A DNA stretch of 64,000 bases. Source: Pseudomonadota bacterium (GTDB lineage Bacteria; Pseudomonadota; Alphaproteobacteria; Rhizobiales; Xanthobacteraceae). Positions 54,586 through 63,077 of this stretch are shown here, piece after piece; within the stretch, counting starts at the first letter, position 1; the number at the start of each line of letters is the position of its first letter. The notes below the pieces were generated by a model. That model searched no databases, had not been told where the DNA came from, and saw only the letters and a program-made list of their open reading frames with translations. The DNA is taken from contig JAEWJH010000133.1 of NCBI GenBank assembly GCA_023386635.1, positions 12,361-76,360 on the forward strand, in the 5' to 3' direction. The position numbers were made by a program, and so were the translations under genes.

Positions 54586-55386
54586 ATGAAAAACATGGCT
54601 AAAACCTCACGGATTGCCAATCGCCCCAGCAGGCTGGTCATGATCCTGCAGCTGTTCGACCGGGACCGCCCGGTCTGGACGGTGGAGCAGATGGCGCGCG
54701 CGCTGGGGTTGTCGTCGAGCACGATCTACCGCCACGTCCGCAATCTGGTGAAGGGCGGATTTCTCGATCCGGTGAGCGGCGCGGCTTACGCGCTCGGACC
54801 TGCCTTCGTGCGGTTCGACCAGATTCTCCGTCATACCGATCCGCTGAGCCAGATCGCCGCCCCGGTGATGCAGGAACTGCTGGAGCGCACCAGCGAAGCC
54901 TGCGTTGTAATCGTGTGTCGCAAGTTCAAGGATTGCGTGATGTGCGTGCAGGAAGCGCGCGGCAGCAAATTCCGCGGCCAGATCGGTTATGAGCGCGGCG
55001 TGACCATGCCGCTTTTCATCGGCGCGACGTCGAAGGTCATTCTGGCGCAATTACCTGATCGGCAGCTCAAGTCGGTCTATCTCGATAATGGCGAGATCAT
55101 CCATCGCGTGCTGCGCGCCAGCAACTGGCACGAGTTTCGCGCGCAGATCAAAGACATCCGCGAAGCCGGCTATGCGCTGACGCGCGGCGAAGTCGCCGCG
55201 AACCGGGTCGGTCTCGCGGTGCCGATCGCGCGAAACGGCAAGGCCTTCGCGAGCATCAGCCTCGTCGGCACCGGAAAGATGTGGGACGACAAGAAGAAGG
55301 TCGAGGCGTTCATCCGCCACGTGCGCGCCGCCGCGGCGCAGATTTCGCGCGCGCTGGCCCGGCAGTCGCCGGTGGTCTCGCGCTGA
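54586..55386 (+). CDS. IclR-family transcriptional regulator
   Basis: 266 aa from ATG 54586; ATG 54595 (Met-Ala-Lys-Thr-Ser) is the alternative. The winged helix contains Leu-Ser-Ser-Ser-Thr-Ile-Tyr-Arg-His-Val-Arg-Asn-Leu, and the effector domain has Phe-Lys-Asp-Cys-Val-Met-Cys-Val-Gln-Glu and Gly-Ala-Thr-Ser-Lys-Val-Ile-Leu-Ala-Gln-Leu-Pro. It aligns without large gaps with the IclR protein at 38371-39138, including the two Cys in the effector domain. It is divergent from fgd and co-directional with the hydrolase and LLM genes, so it is placed to control both sides. Confidence 0.93.
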   Translation: MKNMAKTSRIANRPSRLVMILQLFDRDRPVWTVEQMARALGLSSSTIYRHVRNLVKGGFLDPVSGAAYALGPAFVRFDQILRHTDPLSQIAAPVMQELLERTSEACVVIVCRKFKDCVMCVQEARGSKFRGQIGYERGVTMPLFIGATSKVILAQLPDRQLKSVYLDNGEIIHRVLRASNWHEFRAQIKDIREAGYALTRGEVAANRVGLAVPIARNGKAFASISLVGTGKMWDDKKKVEAFIRHVRAAAAQISRALARQSPVVSR

Positions 55387-55421
55387 GTTCATAAGAGAAG
55401 AAAAAAGCCAAGGGGGTTCCG

Positions 55422-56333
55422 GTGAGGCAGGAGACGGTTCATTTTTACAGCGAGGGCTGCAAGCTGCATGGCGTTCTGCGCTTGCCGGACCAGGGCGAGG
55501 GGCCGTGGCCGGCGATCGTGCAAGGGCCGGGCTGGCTCGGCCTGCATGATGCGAAGCTCTATGAGCGCTATCACAAGAGCTTCACCGCCGCCGGTTACGC
55601 CGTGCTGGTGTTCGACTATCGCGGCTTCGGCGACAGCGAAGGCGAGAAGGGCCTGGTGATGCCGCAGCGGCAGGCGGAGGATATCCGCAACGCCATCACT
55701 TATATGCAGACGCGCAGCGAGGTCGATCCGAACCGGATCGGTCTGTTCGGGTCCGGGGGCACCGGCGGCGCCGTGCCGATCTATGTGGCGGCGGTCGATC
55801 AGCGTGTGAAATGCGTGGTCAGCAACTACGCGTTCGCCAGCGGTCGCGACTGGCTGCGCAGCATGCGCCGCGAATATGAGTGGATCGCGTTCCAGCAGCG
55901 CCTTGATGCCGACCGCAAGAAGCGCGTGCTCGACGGCCAGAGCGAGATGGTCAATCCGCGTCAGGATATCATGGTGGTGACGCCGGAGCGCGGCCAGACC
56001 GCCGTCAAGAAAGATGTCGACGCGCGTATTCCGGAGACAGTGCCGCTGCGCTGCGCCGATGCGATCATGGAATTCGTTCCGGAGGATTTCGTGGCGGCCA
56101 TCTCGCCGCGCGCGATCCTGTTCATCTCGACCGAGGGCGATGCGGTGACGCCGGAAGAACAGACATTCCGGCTCTACGAGAAGGCGGGTCAGCCGAAGAA
56201 GCTGATCCTGCAGAAGGAGACATCTCACTACAAAGCCTACGATCAGTATTTCGACATTGTCACGCCGCAGATCGTCGACTGGTACGACACCTATCTGCGT
56301 TACGACCGCGTCGAGTCTCGCGAAGACAGATAA
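55422..56333 (+). CDS. Alpha/beta-hydrolase (dienelactone-hydrolase-like) protein
   Basis: 303 aa from GTG 55422 with AGGGGG in front, 35 bases after the iclR gene. The hydrolase fold is evident: Pro-Ala-Ile-Val-Gln-Gly-Pro-Gly-Trp, Val-Phe-Asp-Tyr-Arg-Gly-Phe-Gly-Asp-Ser-Glu-Gly, an elbow at about residue 110, Glu-Gly-Asp-Ala-Val-Thr-Pro (acid region) and a late His in Thr-Ser-His-Tyr. The elbow reads Gly-Ser-Gly-Gly-Thr-Gly-Gly, one residue longer than the usual Gly-x-Ser-x-Gly, so the nucleophile is uncertain. Co-transcribed with the IclR gene and followed by an LLM oxidoreductase, it may act on an ester, lactone or C-C bond. Confidence 0.85.
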   Translation: MRQETVHFYSEGCKLHGVLRLPDQGEGPWPAIVQGPGWLGLHDAKLYERYHKSFTAAGYAVLVFDYRGFGDSEGEKGLVMPQRQAEDIRNAITYMQTRSEVDPNRIGLFGSGGTGGAVPIYVAAVDQRVKCVVSNYAFASGRDWLRSMRREYEWIAFQQRLDADRKKRVLDGQSEMVNPRQDIMVVTPERGQTAVKKDVDARIPETVPLRCADAIMEFVPEDFVAAISPRAILFISTEGDAVTPEEQTFRLYEKAGQPKKLILQKETSHYKAYDQYFDIVTPQIVDWYDTYLRYDRVESREDR

Positions 56334-56338
56334 ACGGA

Positions 56339-56360
56339 TGCGCGGCTTCGCCGCCGCGCA
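56339..56360 (+). terminator. Hairpin after the hydrolase gene
   Basis: A perfect 8-bp stem (56339-56346 / 56353-56360) with a TTCGCC loop begins six bases after the stop codon. Only a short T stretch follows (CCTGTTT), so it is a weak intrinsic terminator or an mRNA-end stabiliser. Confidence 0.5.
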
Positions 56361-56438
56361 CCTGTTTCGCTGAATCGATCAAGAGCAACCCGTCGGCCGC
56401 CGAGGCGTGGCACGACCCCTCAGGAGGAAAGACCCGTT

Positions 56439-57422
56439 ATGGCTACCCAGTATGGATTGCTGCTGCCGCATTTCGGCCCGAACTGCAGCAAGGACAAATT
56501 GCTCGACGGCGCGCGCAAGGCCGAAGCGCTCGGCTTCGACTCGGTGTTCGTGCGTGACCATCTCGTTTTCCATCCGCACGGCATGGAAGGCACCGACAAC
56601 ACGTTCATCGACCCGTTCGTCACCCTGTCGGCGATCGGCGCGGTCACCTCGAAGATCCAACTGGGTTTCGGCTCGCTGATCCCGCATCGCCATCCGCTGC
56701 TGCTCGCGCTGATGATCAACTCGCTGCAATATATGGCCGGCGACCGGCTGATCCTCAGCCTCGGCATCGGCAACTTCCAGGTCGAGTTCGACGCGCTCGG
56801 CATGACCGACTGGCCGCGCGACGAGGTGGCGAAGGAGCAGGTCGAGATCCTGCGGCGCTCCTGGACCAACGACCACTTCTCGTTCGAGGGAAAATACTAC
56901 AAGAACGCTGATGTCGGCTTTAAGCCGCGCGCCACCAAGCCGCATCCGATCTGGTATGCGGGCGGCACGCCGGCCTCGGTCCGCCGTGCGCTCGATTTCT
57001 GCGACGGCTGGTTCCCCGGCCGCATCACGCTGCCGACCTACAAGAAGCGGGTGGCGAAGCTCCGCGAGGATGCCAAGGCGGCGGGACGCCCACGGCTGCT
57101 GGAAGGCTGCATCCCGATCACCAGCATCGACGTCGACCGCGAGACCGCGCTCAAGAAGGTGAGCGTCGACGGGCTGATCAAGAACGCCAATTCGCAGAAG
57201 TTCTGGGTCAAGCCGGAGTCCGGCTCGTTCCAGACCTGGCAGGATCTGGAAGGTTCGTTCATGGTCGGCAGCCCGGATGATGTCGTAAAAGACGTCGAGA
57301 AGTATCTCGAGGTCGGAATCGACCACATCGTGTTCGACCTGCGGTTCCGCTTTGACGAGTGGGATCGTTGTATGGAATTGCTCGGCAGGGAAGTATTGCC
57401 GAAGGTGCGCAAAAACGCGTGA
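56439..57422 (+). CDS. LLM-class oxidoreductase, probably F420-dependent
   Basis: A 327-aa luciferase-like monooxygenase-superfamily protein: Gly-Leu-Leu-Leu-Pro-His-Phe-Gly at the N terminus, Asp-Ser-Val-Phe-Val-Arg-Asp-His, Gly-Phe-Gly-Ser-Leu-Ile-Pro-His-Arg-His-Pro, Leu-Ser-Leu-Gly-Ile-Gly, Phe-Glu-Gly-Lys-Tyr-Tyr and Trp-Tyr-Ala-Gly-Gly-Thr-Pro. It lacks the Thr-Ser-Gly-Lys glucose-phosphate motif of Fgd, so it is not a second Fgd. Because the F420 operon is next door, F420 is a more likely cofactor than FMN, but sequence alone does not settle it. AGGAGG precedes the start. It may use F420H2 made by Fgd to reduce an unknown substrate. Confidence 0.85.
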   Translation: MATQYGLLLPHFGPNCSKDKLLDGARKAEALGFDSVFVRDHLVFHPHGMEGTDNTFIDPFVTLSAIGAVTSKIQLGFGSLIPHRHPLLLALMINSLQYMAGDRLILSLGIGNFQVEFDALGMTDWPRDEVAKEQVEILRRSWTNDHFSFEGKYYKNADVGFKPRATKPHPIWYAGGTPASVRRALDFCDGWFPGRITLPTYKKRVAKLREDAKAAGRPRLLEGCIPITSIDVDRETALKKVSVDGLIKNANSQKFWVKPESGSFQTWQDLEGSFMVGSPDDVVKDVEKYLEVGIDHIVFDLRFRFDEWDRCMELLGREVLPKVRKNA

Positions 57423-57426
57423 ATGG

Positions 57427-57489
57427 GTGCGTGATAATGCACGCATGACGACGTTTGCGATCCCGCGTGCCGGCGACGGCGCGCGGGAT
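57427..57489 (+). terminator. Two hairpins between the LLM gene and tal-pgi
   Basis: A small stem (GTGCGTG-ATAATG-CACGC, about 57427-57445) directly after the LLM stop is followed by a longer one, ATCCCGCG (57460-57467) with CGCGGGAT (57482-57489). Neither has a T run. They may end or attenuate transcription from the IclR side, suggesting that tal-pgi has separate expression. Confidence 0.4.
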
Positions 57490-57508
57490 GTCGCACAGAC
57501 AGGATAGG

Positions 57509-60364
57509 ATGGCCATGAACCCGTTGGTGAAGCTGCAGCAGCACGGACAGTCGGTCTGGCTGGACTTCCTGGACAGGGGTTTCACGGCAAAAGGCGGTCT
57601 CAAGCGGCTCGTCGATGAGGATGGTGTCCGCGGCGTCACCTCCAATCCGGCGATCTTCGAGAAGGCGGTCGGCGGCTCGGGCGAGTATGACGAGGGCGTG
57701 CGGCACCTGCTGGCTGCCGGCGACCGGTCCGGCACCGACCTGTTCGAGGCGCTGGCGGTCGAGGATATTCAGAACGCAGCGGCCGTGCTGCGCCCGGTCT
57801 ACGACCAGACCAAGGGCGCCGATGGCTTCGTCAGTCTGGAGGTCTCGCCTTATCTGGCGATGGACGCCGAAGGGACGATCGCCGAGGCGCGGCGCCTGTG
57901 GACGCAGTGCGACCGGCCCAATGTGATGATCAAGGTGCCAGCGACGCGGCCGGGCCTGGTGGCGATCCGCACGCTGCTGAGCGACGGCATCAACATCAAT
58001 ATCACGCTGCTGTTCGCCCAAGCGGTCTATCGCGAGGTGGTGGAAGCCTATCTCGCCGGGCTTGAAGCCTTCGCGGCGAAGGGCGGCGATGTCAGCCGCG
58101 TCGCCAGCGTTGCGAGCTTCTTCGTCAGCCGCATCGACGCGGTGGTCGATGCGCAACTCGACAAGGCCATCGCCGCGGCCGGTTCGGCGCAGGCGAAGCA
58201 GGATCTCGCGGCGCTGCAGGGCAAAACGGCGATCGCCAATGCCAAGCTCGCTTATCGCGACTATCAGCGCCTGTTCTCCGGCGCGCGCTGGGACAAGCTC
58301 AAGGATAAAGGCGCGCGCCCGCAGCGTCTGCTGTGGGCCAGCACCGGCACTAAGAACAAAGCCTATAGCGATGTGCTCTACGTGGCCGAACTGATCGGCC
58401 CCGACACGGTCAACACCATGCCCACCCCGACGCTGGAAGCGTTCCGCGATCATGGCGTTGTCGCCGACACGCTGACGCAGAACGTGGACGAAGCGGAGCG
58501 GGTGCTCGCCGCGGTGGCGAAAGCCGGGATTTCGCTCGACGATATTACCGCCAAGCTGGAGCAGGATGGCGTGCGGCTGTTCGCCGATGCCGCCGACAGT
58601 CTGTTCGGCGCGGTGGCGCGCAAGCGCGCCAAGGTGCTCGGCGATACGGTCGATCCGCAAACGCTGACGCTGCCCGCCGACCTCGCGGAAAAGGTCAAGC
58701 AGCGCACCGAAACCTGGCGCGCGCAGGGACTGTTACGCCGCCTTTGGGCGCGCGATGCGTCGGTATGGACCGGGGCGGATGAGGCGCGCTGGCTCGGCTG
58801 GCTCGACAGCGTTGGAGAGGCGCAGCAGCAACTCGATCTCTACGGCCGTCTGGCGAGCGATGTGAGGAGCGCCGGCTTCACCCATGCGGTGCTGCTTGGC
58901 ATGGGCGGATCGAGCCTTGGACCGGAGGTGCTCGCGCGCACCTTCGTGCCGCAGCCGGGCTTTCCCAGACTTTTGACGCTCGACTCCACCGATCCCGAGC
59001 AGATCGCCGCTATCGCCAAATCCGTCGATCTCGGCAAGACGCTGTTTATCGTCTCCAGCAAGTCCGGCTCGACCATCGAGCCGAACATGCTGCTCGCTTA
59101 TTTCTTCGACGCGGTTACGGCCAAGCTCGGCAAGCCCAAGGCTGGCTTGCATTTCATCGCCGTCACCGACCCGAACTCGCAACTGGAAGCCGTGGCGAAG
59201 CGCGACGGCTTCCGCCAGATCGTGCATGGCGAGCCGACCATCGGCGGACGCTATTCGGTGCTGTCGCCATTCGGCCTCGTGCCGGCGGCGATCGCCGGGT
59301 TCGATGTCGAGAAGCTGTTGCAGGCGGCGGCGACCATGCTGCGCAGTTGCGGCGCCGATGTGCCGCCGGCGGATAATCCGGCGGTGCAACTTGGCCTCGC
59401 GCTTGGCGAAGCAGCGCTCATGGGCCGCGACAAGGTGACGATCGTTGCGCCGTCCACGCTCGGCAGCTTCGGTGCCTGGGCCGAGCAGTTGATCGCGGAA
59501 TCAACCGGTAAGAACGGCAAGGCGCTGATACCGCTGGAAGGCGAGCCGCCCGGCGCGCCTGACGTCTACGGCCAGGATCGCGTCTTCATCAATATGCGGT
59601 TCGGTCCTGCGTCCGGTGCGCCGGACGCCGCTTTTGCGGCACTGACGCAGGCGGGACATCCGCTCGTCGACATTCGCCTGCAGCACCCCGAGCAGGTCGC
59701 GCAGGAGTTCGTGCGGTTCGAGATCGCGACGGCGGTTGCCGGTGCGGTGCTCGGCATCAATCCGTTCGATCAGCCTGACGTCGAGGCAAGCAAGATCAAG
59801 GCGCGGGCGCTGACCACGGCACTGGAACGCGACGGCAAGCTGCCGGAGCAGACGCCGGTGTTTTCGGCGAACGGCATCGCGCTCTTCACCGATGCGGCCA
59901 ATGCGGCGGCACTGCGTGCGGCCGGCGCCGGCAACACGGTGGAAAGCTGGCTCAAGGCGCATCTCGGCCGCGCGAAGCCCGGCGATTATGCAGCGATCCT
60001 CGCTTATGTCGCCCAGAACCCGGAGACGGAAGCCCGGCTGCAAAAGCTGCGCGCCGCGTTGCGCGACCGTCATCGTGTGGCGACCTGCGTCGGCTTCGGC
60101 CCGCGCTTTCTGCATTCGACCGGACAGGCCTATAAGGGCGGGCCGAACAGCGGCGTGTTCCTTGAGATCACCGCCGACGATCCAAACGATCTTACCATTC
60201 CCGGCGCCAGGATCAGCTTCGGTCAGTTGAAGGCGGCGCAGGCGGGCGGCGATTTCGAGGTGCTCTTGGAGCGCGGCCGTCGCGCGCTGCGTGTGCATCT
60301 TCATGGTGGCGCGGCGAAGGGCTTGCCGGCGCTCGAAGCCGCTTTGACGCGCGCGCTAGCCTAG
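57509..60364 (+). CDS. tal-pgi: Transaldolase / glucose-6-phosphate isomerase fusion
   Basis: 951 aa from ATG 57509 (AGGA at 57501); ATG 57515 is equally usable. Residues ~1-370 are transaldolase, with the Schiff-base Lys142 in Asn-Val-Met-Ile-Lys-Val-Pro-Ala-Thr and Leu-Trp-Ala-Ser-Thr-Gly-Thr-Lys. The remainder is phosphoglucose isomerase, with [17 protein letters not shown] and a C-terminal Thr-Gly-Gln-Ala-Tyr-Lys-Gly-Gly. The fusion links non-oxidative pentose phosphate and upper glycolytic steps and supplies glucose-6-phosphate. Such fusions occur in several Hyphomicrobiales. gnd follows after ten bases. Confidence 0.95.
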   Translation: MAMNPLVKLQQHGQSVWLDFLDRGFTAKGGLKRLVDEDGVRGVTSNPAIFEKAVGGSGEYDEGVRHLLAAGDRSGTDLFEALAVEDIQNAAAVLRPVYDQTKGADGFVSLEVSPYLAMDAEGTIAEARRLWTQCDRPNVMIKVPATRPGLVAIRTLLSDGININITLLFAQAVYREVVEAYLAGLEAFAAKGGDVSRVASVASFFVSRIDAVVDAQLDKAIAAAGSAQAKQDLAALQGKTAIANAKLAYRDYQRLFSGARWDKLKDKGARPQRLLWASTGTKNKAYSDVLYVAELIGPDTVNTMPTPTLEAFRDHGVVADTLTQNVDEAERVLAAVAKAGISLDDITAKLEQDGVRLFADAADSLFGAVARKRAKVLGDTVDPQTLTLPADLAEKVKQRTETWRAQGLLRRLWARDASVWTGADEARWLGWLDSVGEAQQQLDLYGRLASDVRSAGFTHAVLLGMGGSSLGPEVLARTFVPQPGFPRLLTLDSTDPEQIAAIAKSVDLGKTLFIVSSKSGSTIEPNMLLAYFFDAVTAKLGKPKAGLHFIAVTDPNSQLEAVAKRDGFRQIVHGEPTIGGRYSVLSPFGLVPAAIAGFDVEKLLQAAATMLRSCGADVPPADNPAVQLGLALGEAALMGRDKVTIVAPSTLGSFGAWAEQLIAESTGKNGKALIPLEGEPPGAPDVYGQDRVFINMRFGPASGAPDAAFAALTQAGHPLVDIRLQHPEQVAQEFVRFEIATAVAGAVLGINPFDQPDVEASKIKARALTTALERDGKLPEQTPVFSANGIALFTDAANAAALRAAGAGNTVESWLKAHLGRAKPGDYAAILAYVAQNPETEARLQKLRAALRDRHRVATCVGFGPRFLHSTGQAYKGGPNSGVFLEITADDPNDLTIPGARISFGQLKAAQAGGDFEVLLERGRRALRVHLHGGAAKGLPALEAALTRALA

Positions 60365-60374
60365 GGGGATCGCG

Positions 60375-61364
60375 ATGCAGCTTGGAATGGTCGGCCTCGG
60401 CCGGATGGGCGCCAACATCGTTCGCCGCCTGCTGCGTCATGATCACACGGCCGTGGTCTTCGACCGTGATCGCAAGGCTGTCGACGCCGTCGCGAGCGAA
60501 GGCGCTTCGGCCGCCGCCGATCTTGCAGATCTGGTGCGCCAGCTTGCGAAGCCGCGCGCCGTCTGGGTGATGCTGCCCGCGGGCGAAGCGACCGAAACGG
60601 CGATCGAAACGCTCGCCGGCCTGCTCGATGCCGGCGACATCATCATCGATGGCGGAAATACGTTCTGGCAGGACGATATCCGCCGCGCGACGGCGTTGGA
60701 GCCGCGCGGCTTGCATTATGTCGATGTCGGCACCAGCGGCGGCGTCTGGGGTCTGGAGCGCGGCTATTGCATGATGATCGGTGGCGACGAAAAAGTCGTC
60801 GCCGGCCTCGATCCGATTTTTCGGGCGCTCGCGCCGGGACTCGGCACCATTCCGCGCACGGGCGGGGATGGCGCGCCGCCGGCGGCCGGCGAGCTTGGTT
60901 ATCACCGTGTCGGCCCGAACGGCGCCGGCCATTTCGTCAAGATGATCCACAACGGCATCGAATACGGGATGATGCAGGCCTTTGCCGAAGGCTTCGACAT
61001 TTTGCGCAATGCCGCGAGCAAGGGTTTGCCGGAGGAACATCGTCTCGATCTCGATGTGGCTGCCATTGCCGAGACGTGGCGGCGCGGCAGCGTCGTCACC
61101 TCATGGCTTCTTGATTTGACGGCCGCGGCGCTGGCGCAGGATCCGAAGCTCGACGCCTATTCCGGCCATGTGGAGGATTCCGGCGAGGGCCGCTGGACGC
61201 TGATGGCGGCGATCGACGAGGCTGTGCCGGCGCATGTGCTGTCGGCGGCTCTCTATGCGCGCTTCCGCTCGCGCCAGGAAGCGAGCTTCGCCGACAAGAT
61301 GCTGTCGGCGATGCGCAAGGGATTCGGTGGCCATGTCGAAGCGCCGCGCCCGGCCAAAAAGTAA
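60375..61364 (+). CDS. gnd: 6-phosphogluconate dehydrogenase, decarboxylating (short form)
   Basis: 329 aa, the shorter GndA/YqeC-like type often preferring NAD. It makes ribulose-5-phosphate from 6-phosphogluconate. The cofactor loop is Gly-Leu-Gly-Arg-Met-Gly (7-12), the substrate signature is Gly-Thr-Ser-Gly-Gly-Val-Trp-Gly-Leu, and the catalytic Lys is in [14 protein letters not shown]. The C-terminal extension contains Arg-Trp-Thr-Leu. The start follows tal-pgi by ten bases (GGGGA), and pgl starts eight bases after the stop. Confidence 0.95.
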   Translation: MQLGMVGLGRMGANIVRRLLRHDHTAVVFDRDRKAVDAVASEGASAAADLADLVRQLAKPRAVWVMLPAGEATETAIETLAGLLDAGDIIIDGGNTFWQDDIRRATALEPRGLHYVDVGTSGGVWGLERGYCMMIGGDEKVVAGLDPIFRALAPGLGTIPRTGGDGAPPAAGELGYHRVGPNGAGHFVKMIHNGIEYGMMQAFAEGFDILRNAASKGLPEEHRLDLDVAAIAETWRRGSVVTSWLLDLTAAALAQDPKLDAYSGHVEDSGEGRWTLMAAIDEAVPAHVLSAALYARFRSRQEASFADKMLSAMRKGFGGHVEAPRPAKK

Positions 61365-61372
61365 GTGATCGC

Positions 61373-62128
61373 ATGACACAGGTGCCTAGTTCCGCCGGAC
61401 AGCGTTCGGCTATCGTCGTTCCCGATCTCGCAGCGGTCGTCGAGGCGGCGGCAAAGCGCATCGTTGCGCGCGTCGCGCAAGCGCCGGGGCGGGTCGCCAT
61501 CTGCCTCACCGGCGGTTCGACGCCGAAGCCGGTTTATCGCCGGCTCGCGGAGGAGCCGTATCGCAGCACGGTGCCGTGGGAGCGAATTCACTGGTTCTGG
61601 GGCGACGACCGCTTCGTGCCGCTCGAAGACGAGCGCAGCAATGCCGGCATGGCCTGTGCCGCGTTTCTCGATCATCTGCCGATTCCGCCCGACAACATCC
61701 ATGTGATGCCGACGCAACTGCGAGATCCGCATGACGCCGCGCGGCATTACCAAGACGATCTCAAGCAGTTTTACGGCGCGTCGCGGCTCGATCCGAAGAA
61801 GCCGCTGTTCGACATGGTCCTGATGGGGCTCGGCTCGGACGGTCATACCGCGTCGCTGTTTCCGCACGGCGAGGGGCTTGAGGAGCGCGAGCGCTGGGTC
61901 GTCGGTGTCAATGAGGCCAAGCTCGCACCGTTCGTGCCGCGCGTGACGCTCACGTTTCCGGCTTTGGCCTCGACCCGCGAGATGCTGTTTCTCGTCACCG
62001 GCGCGGAAAAGCGGCCGATGGTTGCGCGCGTTTTCGCCGGCGACGACCTGCCGGCGACGCATGCTTACAGCGACGGCGCGCAGGTGTGGCTGATGGATAA
62101 GGCAGCCGCGCCGGAGGGCGTTCGCTAG
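61373..62128 (+). CDS. pgl: 6-phosphogluconolactonase
   Basis: A 251-aa DevB/SOL-type lactonase that hydrolyses 6-phosphogluconolactone, the product of glucose-6-phosphate dehydrogenation. The motifs are Cys-Leu-Thr-Gly-Gly-Ser-Thr-Pro-Lys, Phe-Trp-Gly-Asp-Asp-Arg-Phe-Val-Pro with Ser-Asn, and Leu-Gly-Ser-Asp-Gly-His-Thr-Ala-Ser-Leu-Phe-Pro. It is last in the tal-pgi/gnd/pgl operon. No zwf is present between or beside these genes. The stop overlaps that of convergent nadX by three bases. Confidence 0.95.
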   Translation: MTQVPSSAGQRSAIVVPDLAAVVEAAAKRIVARVAQAPGRVAICLTGGSTPKPVYRRLAEEPYRSTVPWERIHWFWGDDRFVPLEDERSNAGMACAAFLDHLPIPPDNIHVMPTQLRDPHDAARHYQDDLKQFYGASRLDPKKPLFDMVLMGLGSDGHTASLFPHGEGLEERERWVVGVNEAKLAPFVPRVTLTFPALASTREMLFLVTGAEKRPMVARVFAGDDLPATHAYSDGAQVWLMDKAAAPEGVR

Positions 62129-62931
62129 ATCACCACCGTGCGGACCTGATTTTCGATCAGCCGCACCAGGCTGAGCGCGGTCAATTCCGAGGATTTCGGA
62201 TTGGTTGCCAGCGCGTTGTTCTGCAGCTCCATCACCATGCGGCCGAACGCGCCGCTCGCGACGATGCGGTGACCATTGGTCTTAGCCGCCGGATCGGCGA
62301 CCAGTTCGACGCGCGTCTTTTCAAGGCCGATGCCGGCGAGCGAGGTGACGACGGTCGCATTGGCATTCTGCGGATACTGGCTCGCGGCGACCCGCGCGGT
62401 GCCCGAGAAGAACACGGTGCGCTCGCGCAGCGCATCGAGATCGAGCAGCTTTTCGGCAGGCGTGTTCTTCCACGCCACCGGCGGCTTGACGATCTGGTGC
62501 AGCACGTCGTCGAGCTGCAGCACCGCCGCGCCGGCGAGCGCGTCGATCCCGCCGATCGCGCCGGAGGGGATGAGGATGCGGCTGCCGTGCTGCTCCGCGA
62601 TCGCGGTGAGCCGCGGCAGCAGCGCATCGTCGGTGAAGGCGCTGGTCGACGCCATGATCATCGCGGGGGCGGCGGCGAGCGCGGCCGGTGCCCAGCGGTC
62701 GATGGCGGCGCGGCCCGCGGCCTCGACCACGAGGTCGGGCTTGAGTTTGGTCAGTTGATCCGGCTCGCCGAGAAACGTGACGCCCGCCGGGATCAGCGCG
62801 CGCGCTTCCGGCGTGTCGAGGGTCGCGATGCCGACGATCTCGATCGGCGTCTTGCGCTGCGCCAGAAGCGCACCGACGCGCGTATTGATGGCTCCCCAGC
62901 CGATGAAGGCGACGCGGGCGGTTTTCGTCAT
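62125..62931 (-). CDS. nadX: L-aspartate dehydrogenase
   Basis: 268 aa from ATG 62931. It oxidises L-aspartate to iminoaspartate for NAD synthesis, or releases ammonia. The N-terminal NAD fold is Ala-Phe-Ile-Gly-Trp-Gly-Ala-Ile-Asn. The catalytic part has Ile-Pro-Ser-Gly-Ala-Ile-Gly-Gly-Ile-Asp-Ala-Leu and the C-terminal Gly-Ala-Phe-Gly-Arg-Met-Val-Met-Glu-Leu-Gln-Asn-Asn segment typical of the family. No nadA/nadC is next to it, so a catabolic or cofactor role cannot be separated. The frame is open 28 codons farther upstream, without a good start. Confidence 0.9.
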   Translation of the reverse strand: MTKTARVAFIGWGAINTRVGALLAQRKTPIEIVGIATLDTPEARALIPAGVTFLGEPDQLTKLKPDLVVEAAGRAAIDRWAPAALAAAPAMIMASTSAFTDDALLPRLTAIAEQHGSRILIPSGAIGGIDALAGAAVLQLDDVLHQIVKPPVAWKNTPAEKLLDLDALRERTVFFSGTARVAASQYPQNANATVVTSLAGIGLEKTRVELVADPAAKTNGHRIVASGAFGRMVMELQNNALATNPKSSELTALSLVRLIENQVRTVVI

Positions 62932-63077
62932 GGTTCGGACTGTCCAGATATGAACACAGGGCTGGCGCCAAGGGGGCGCTGCCGCTTTCCTCGCCTGATC
63001 CGCCCGCGATTGCAACCGGGTGATGTTTCTCCGGCAGGCCGGGTAAGCTCGCTCTGCTGAGGCACAGGGAGGCGCAG

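Noticed and set aside
56439..57422. Second F420-dependent glucose-6-phosphate dehydrogenase
   Set aside because: The LLM fold is present, but the Thr-Ser-Gly-Lys phosphate motif and the Trp after Asp-His-Phe-Gln-Pro are missing, so only a general LLM assignment is made.
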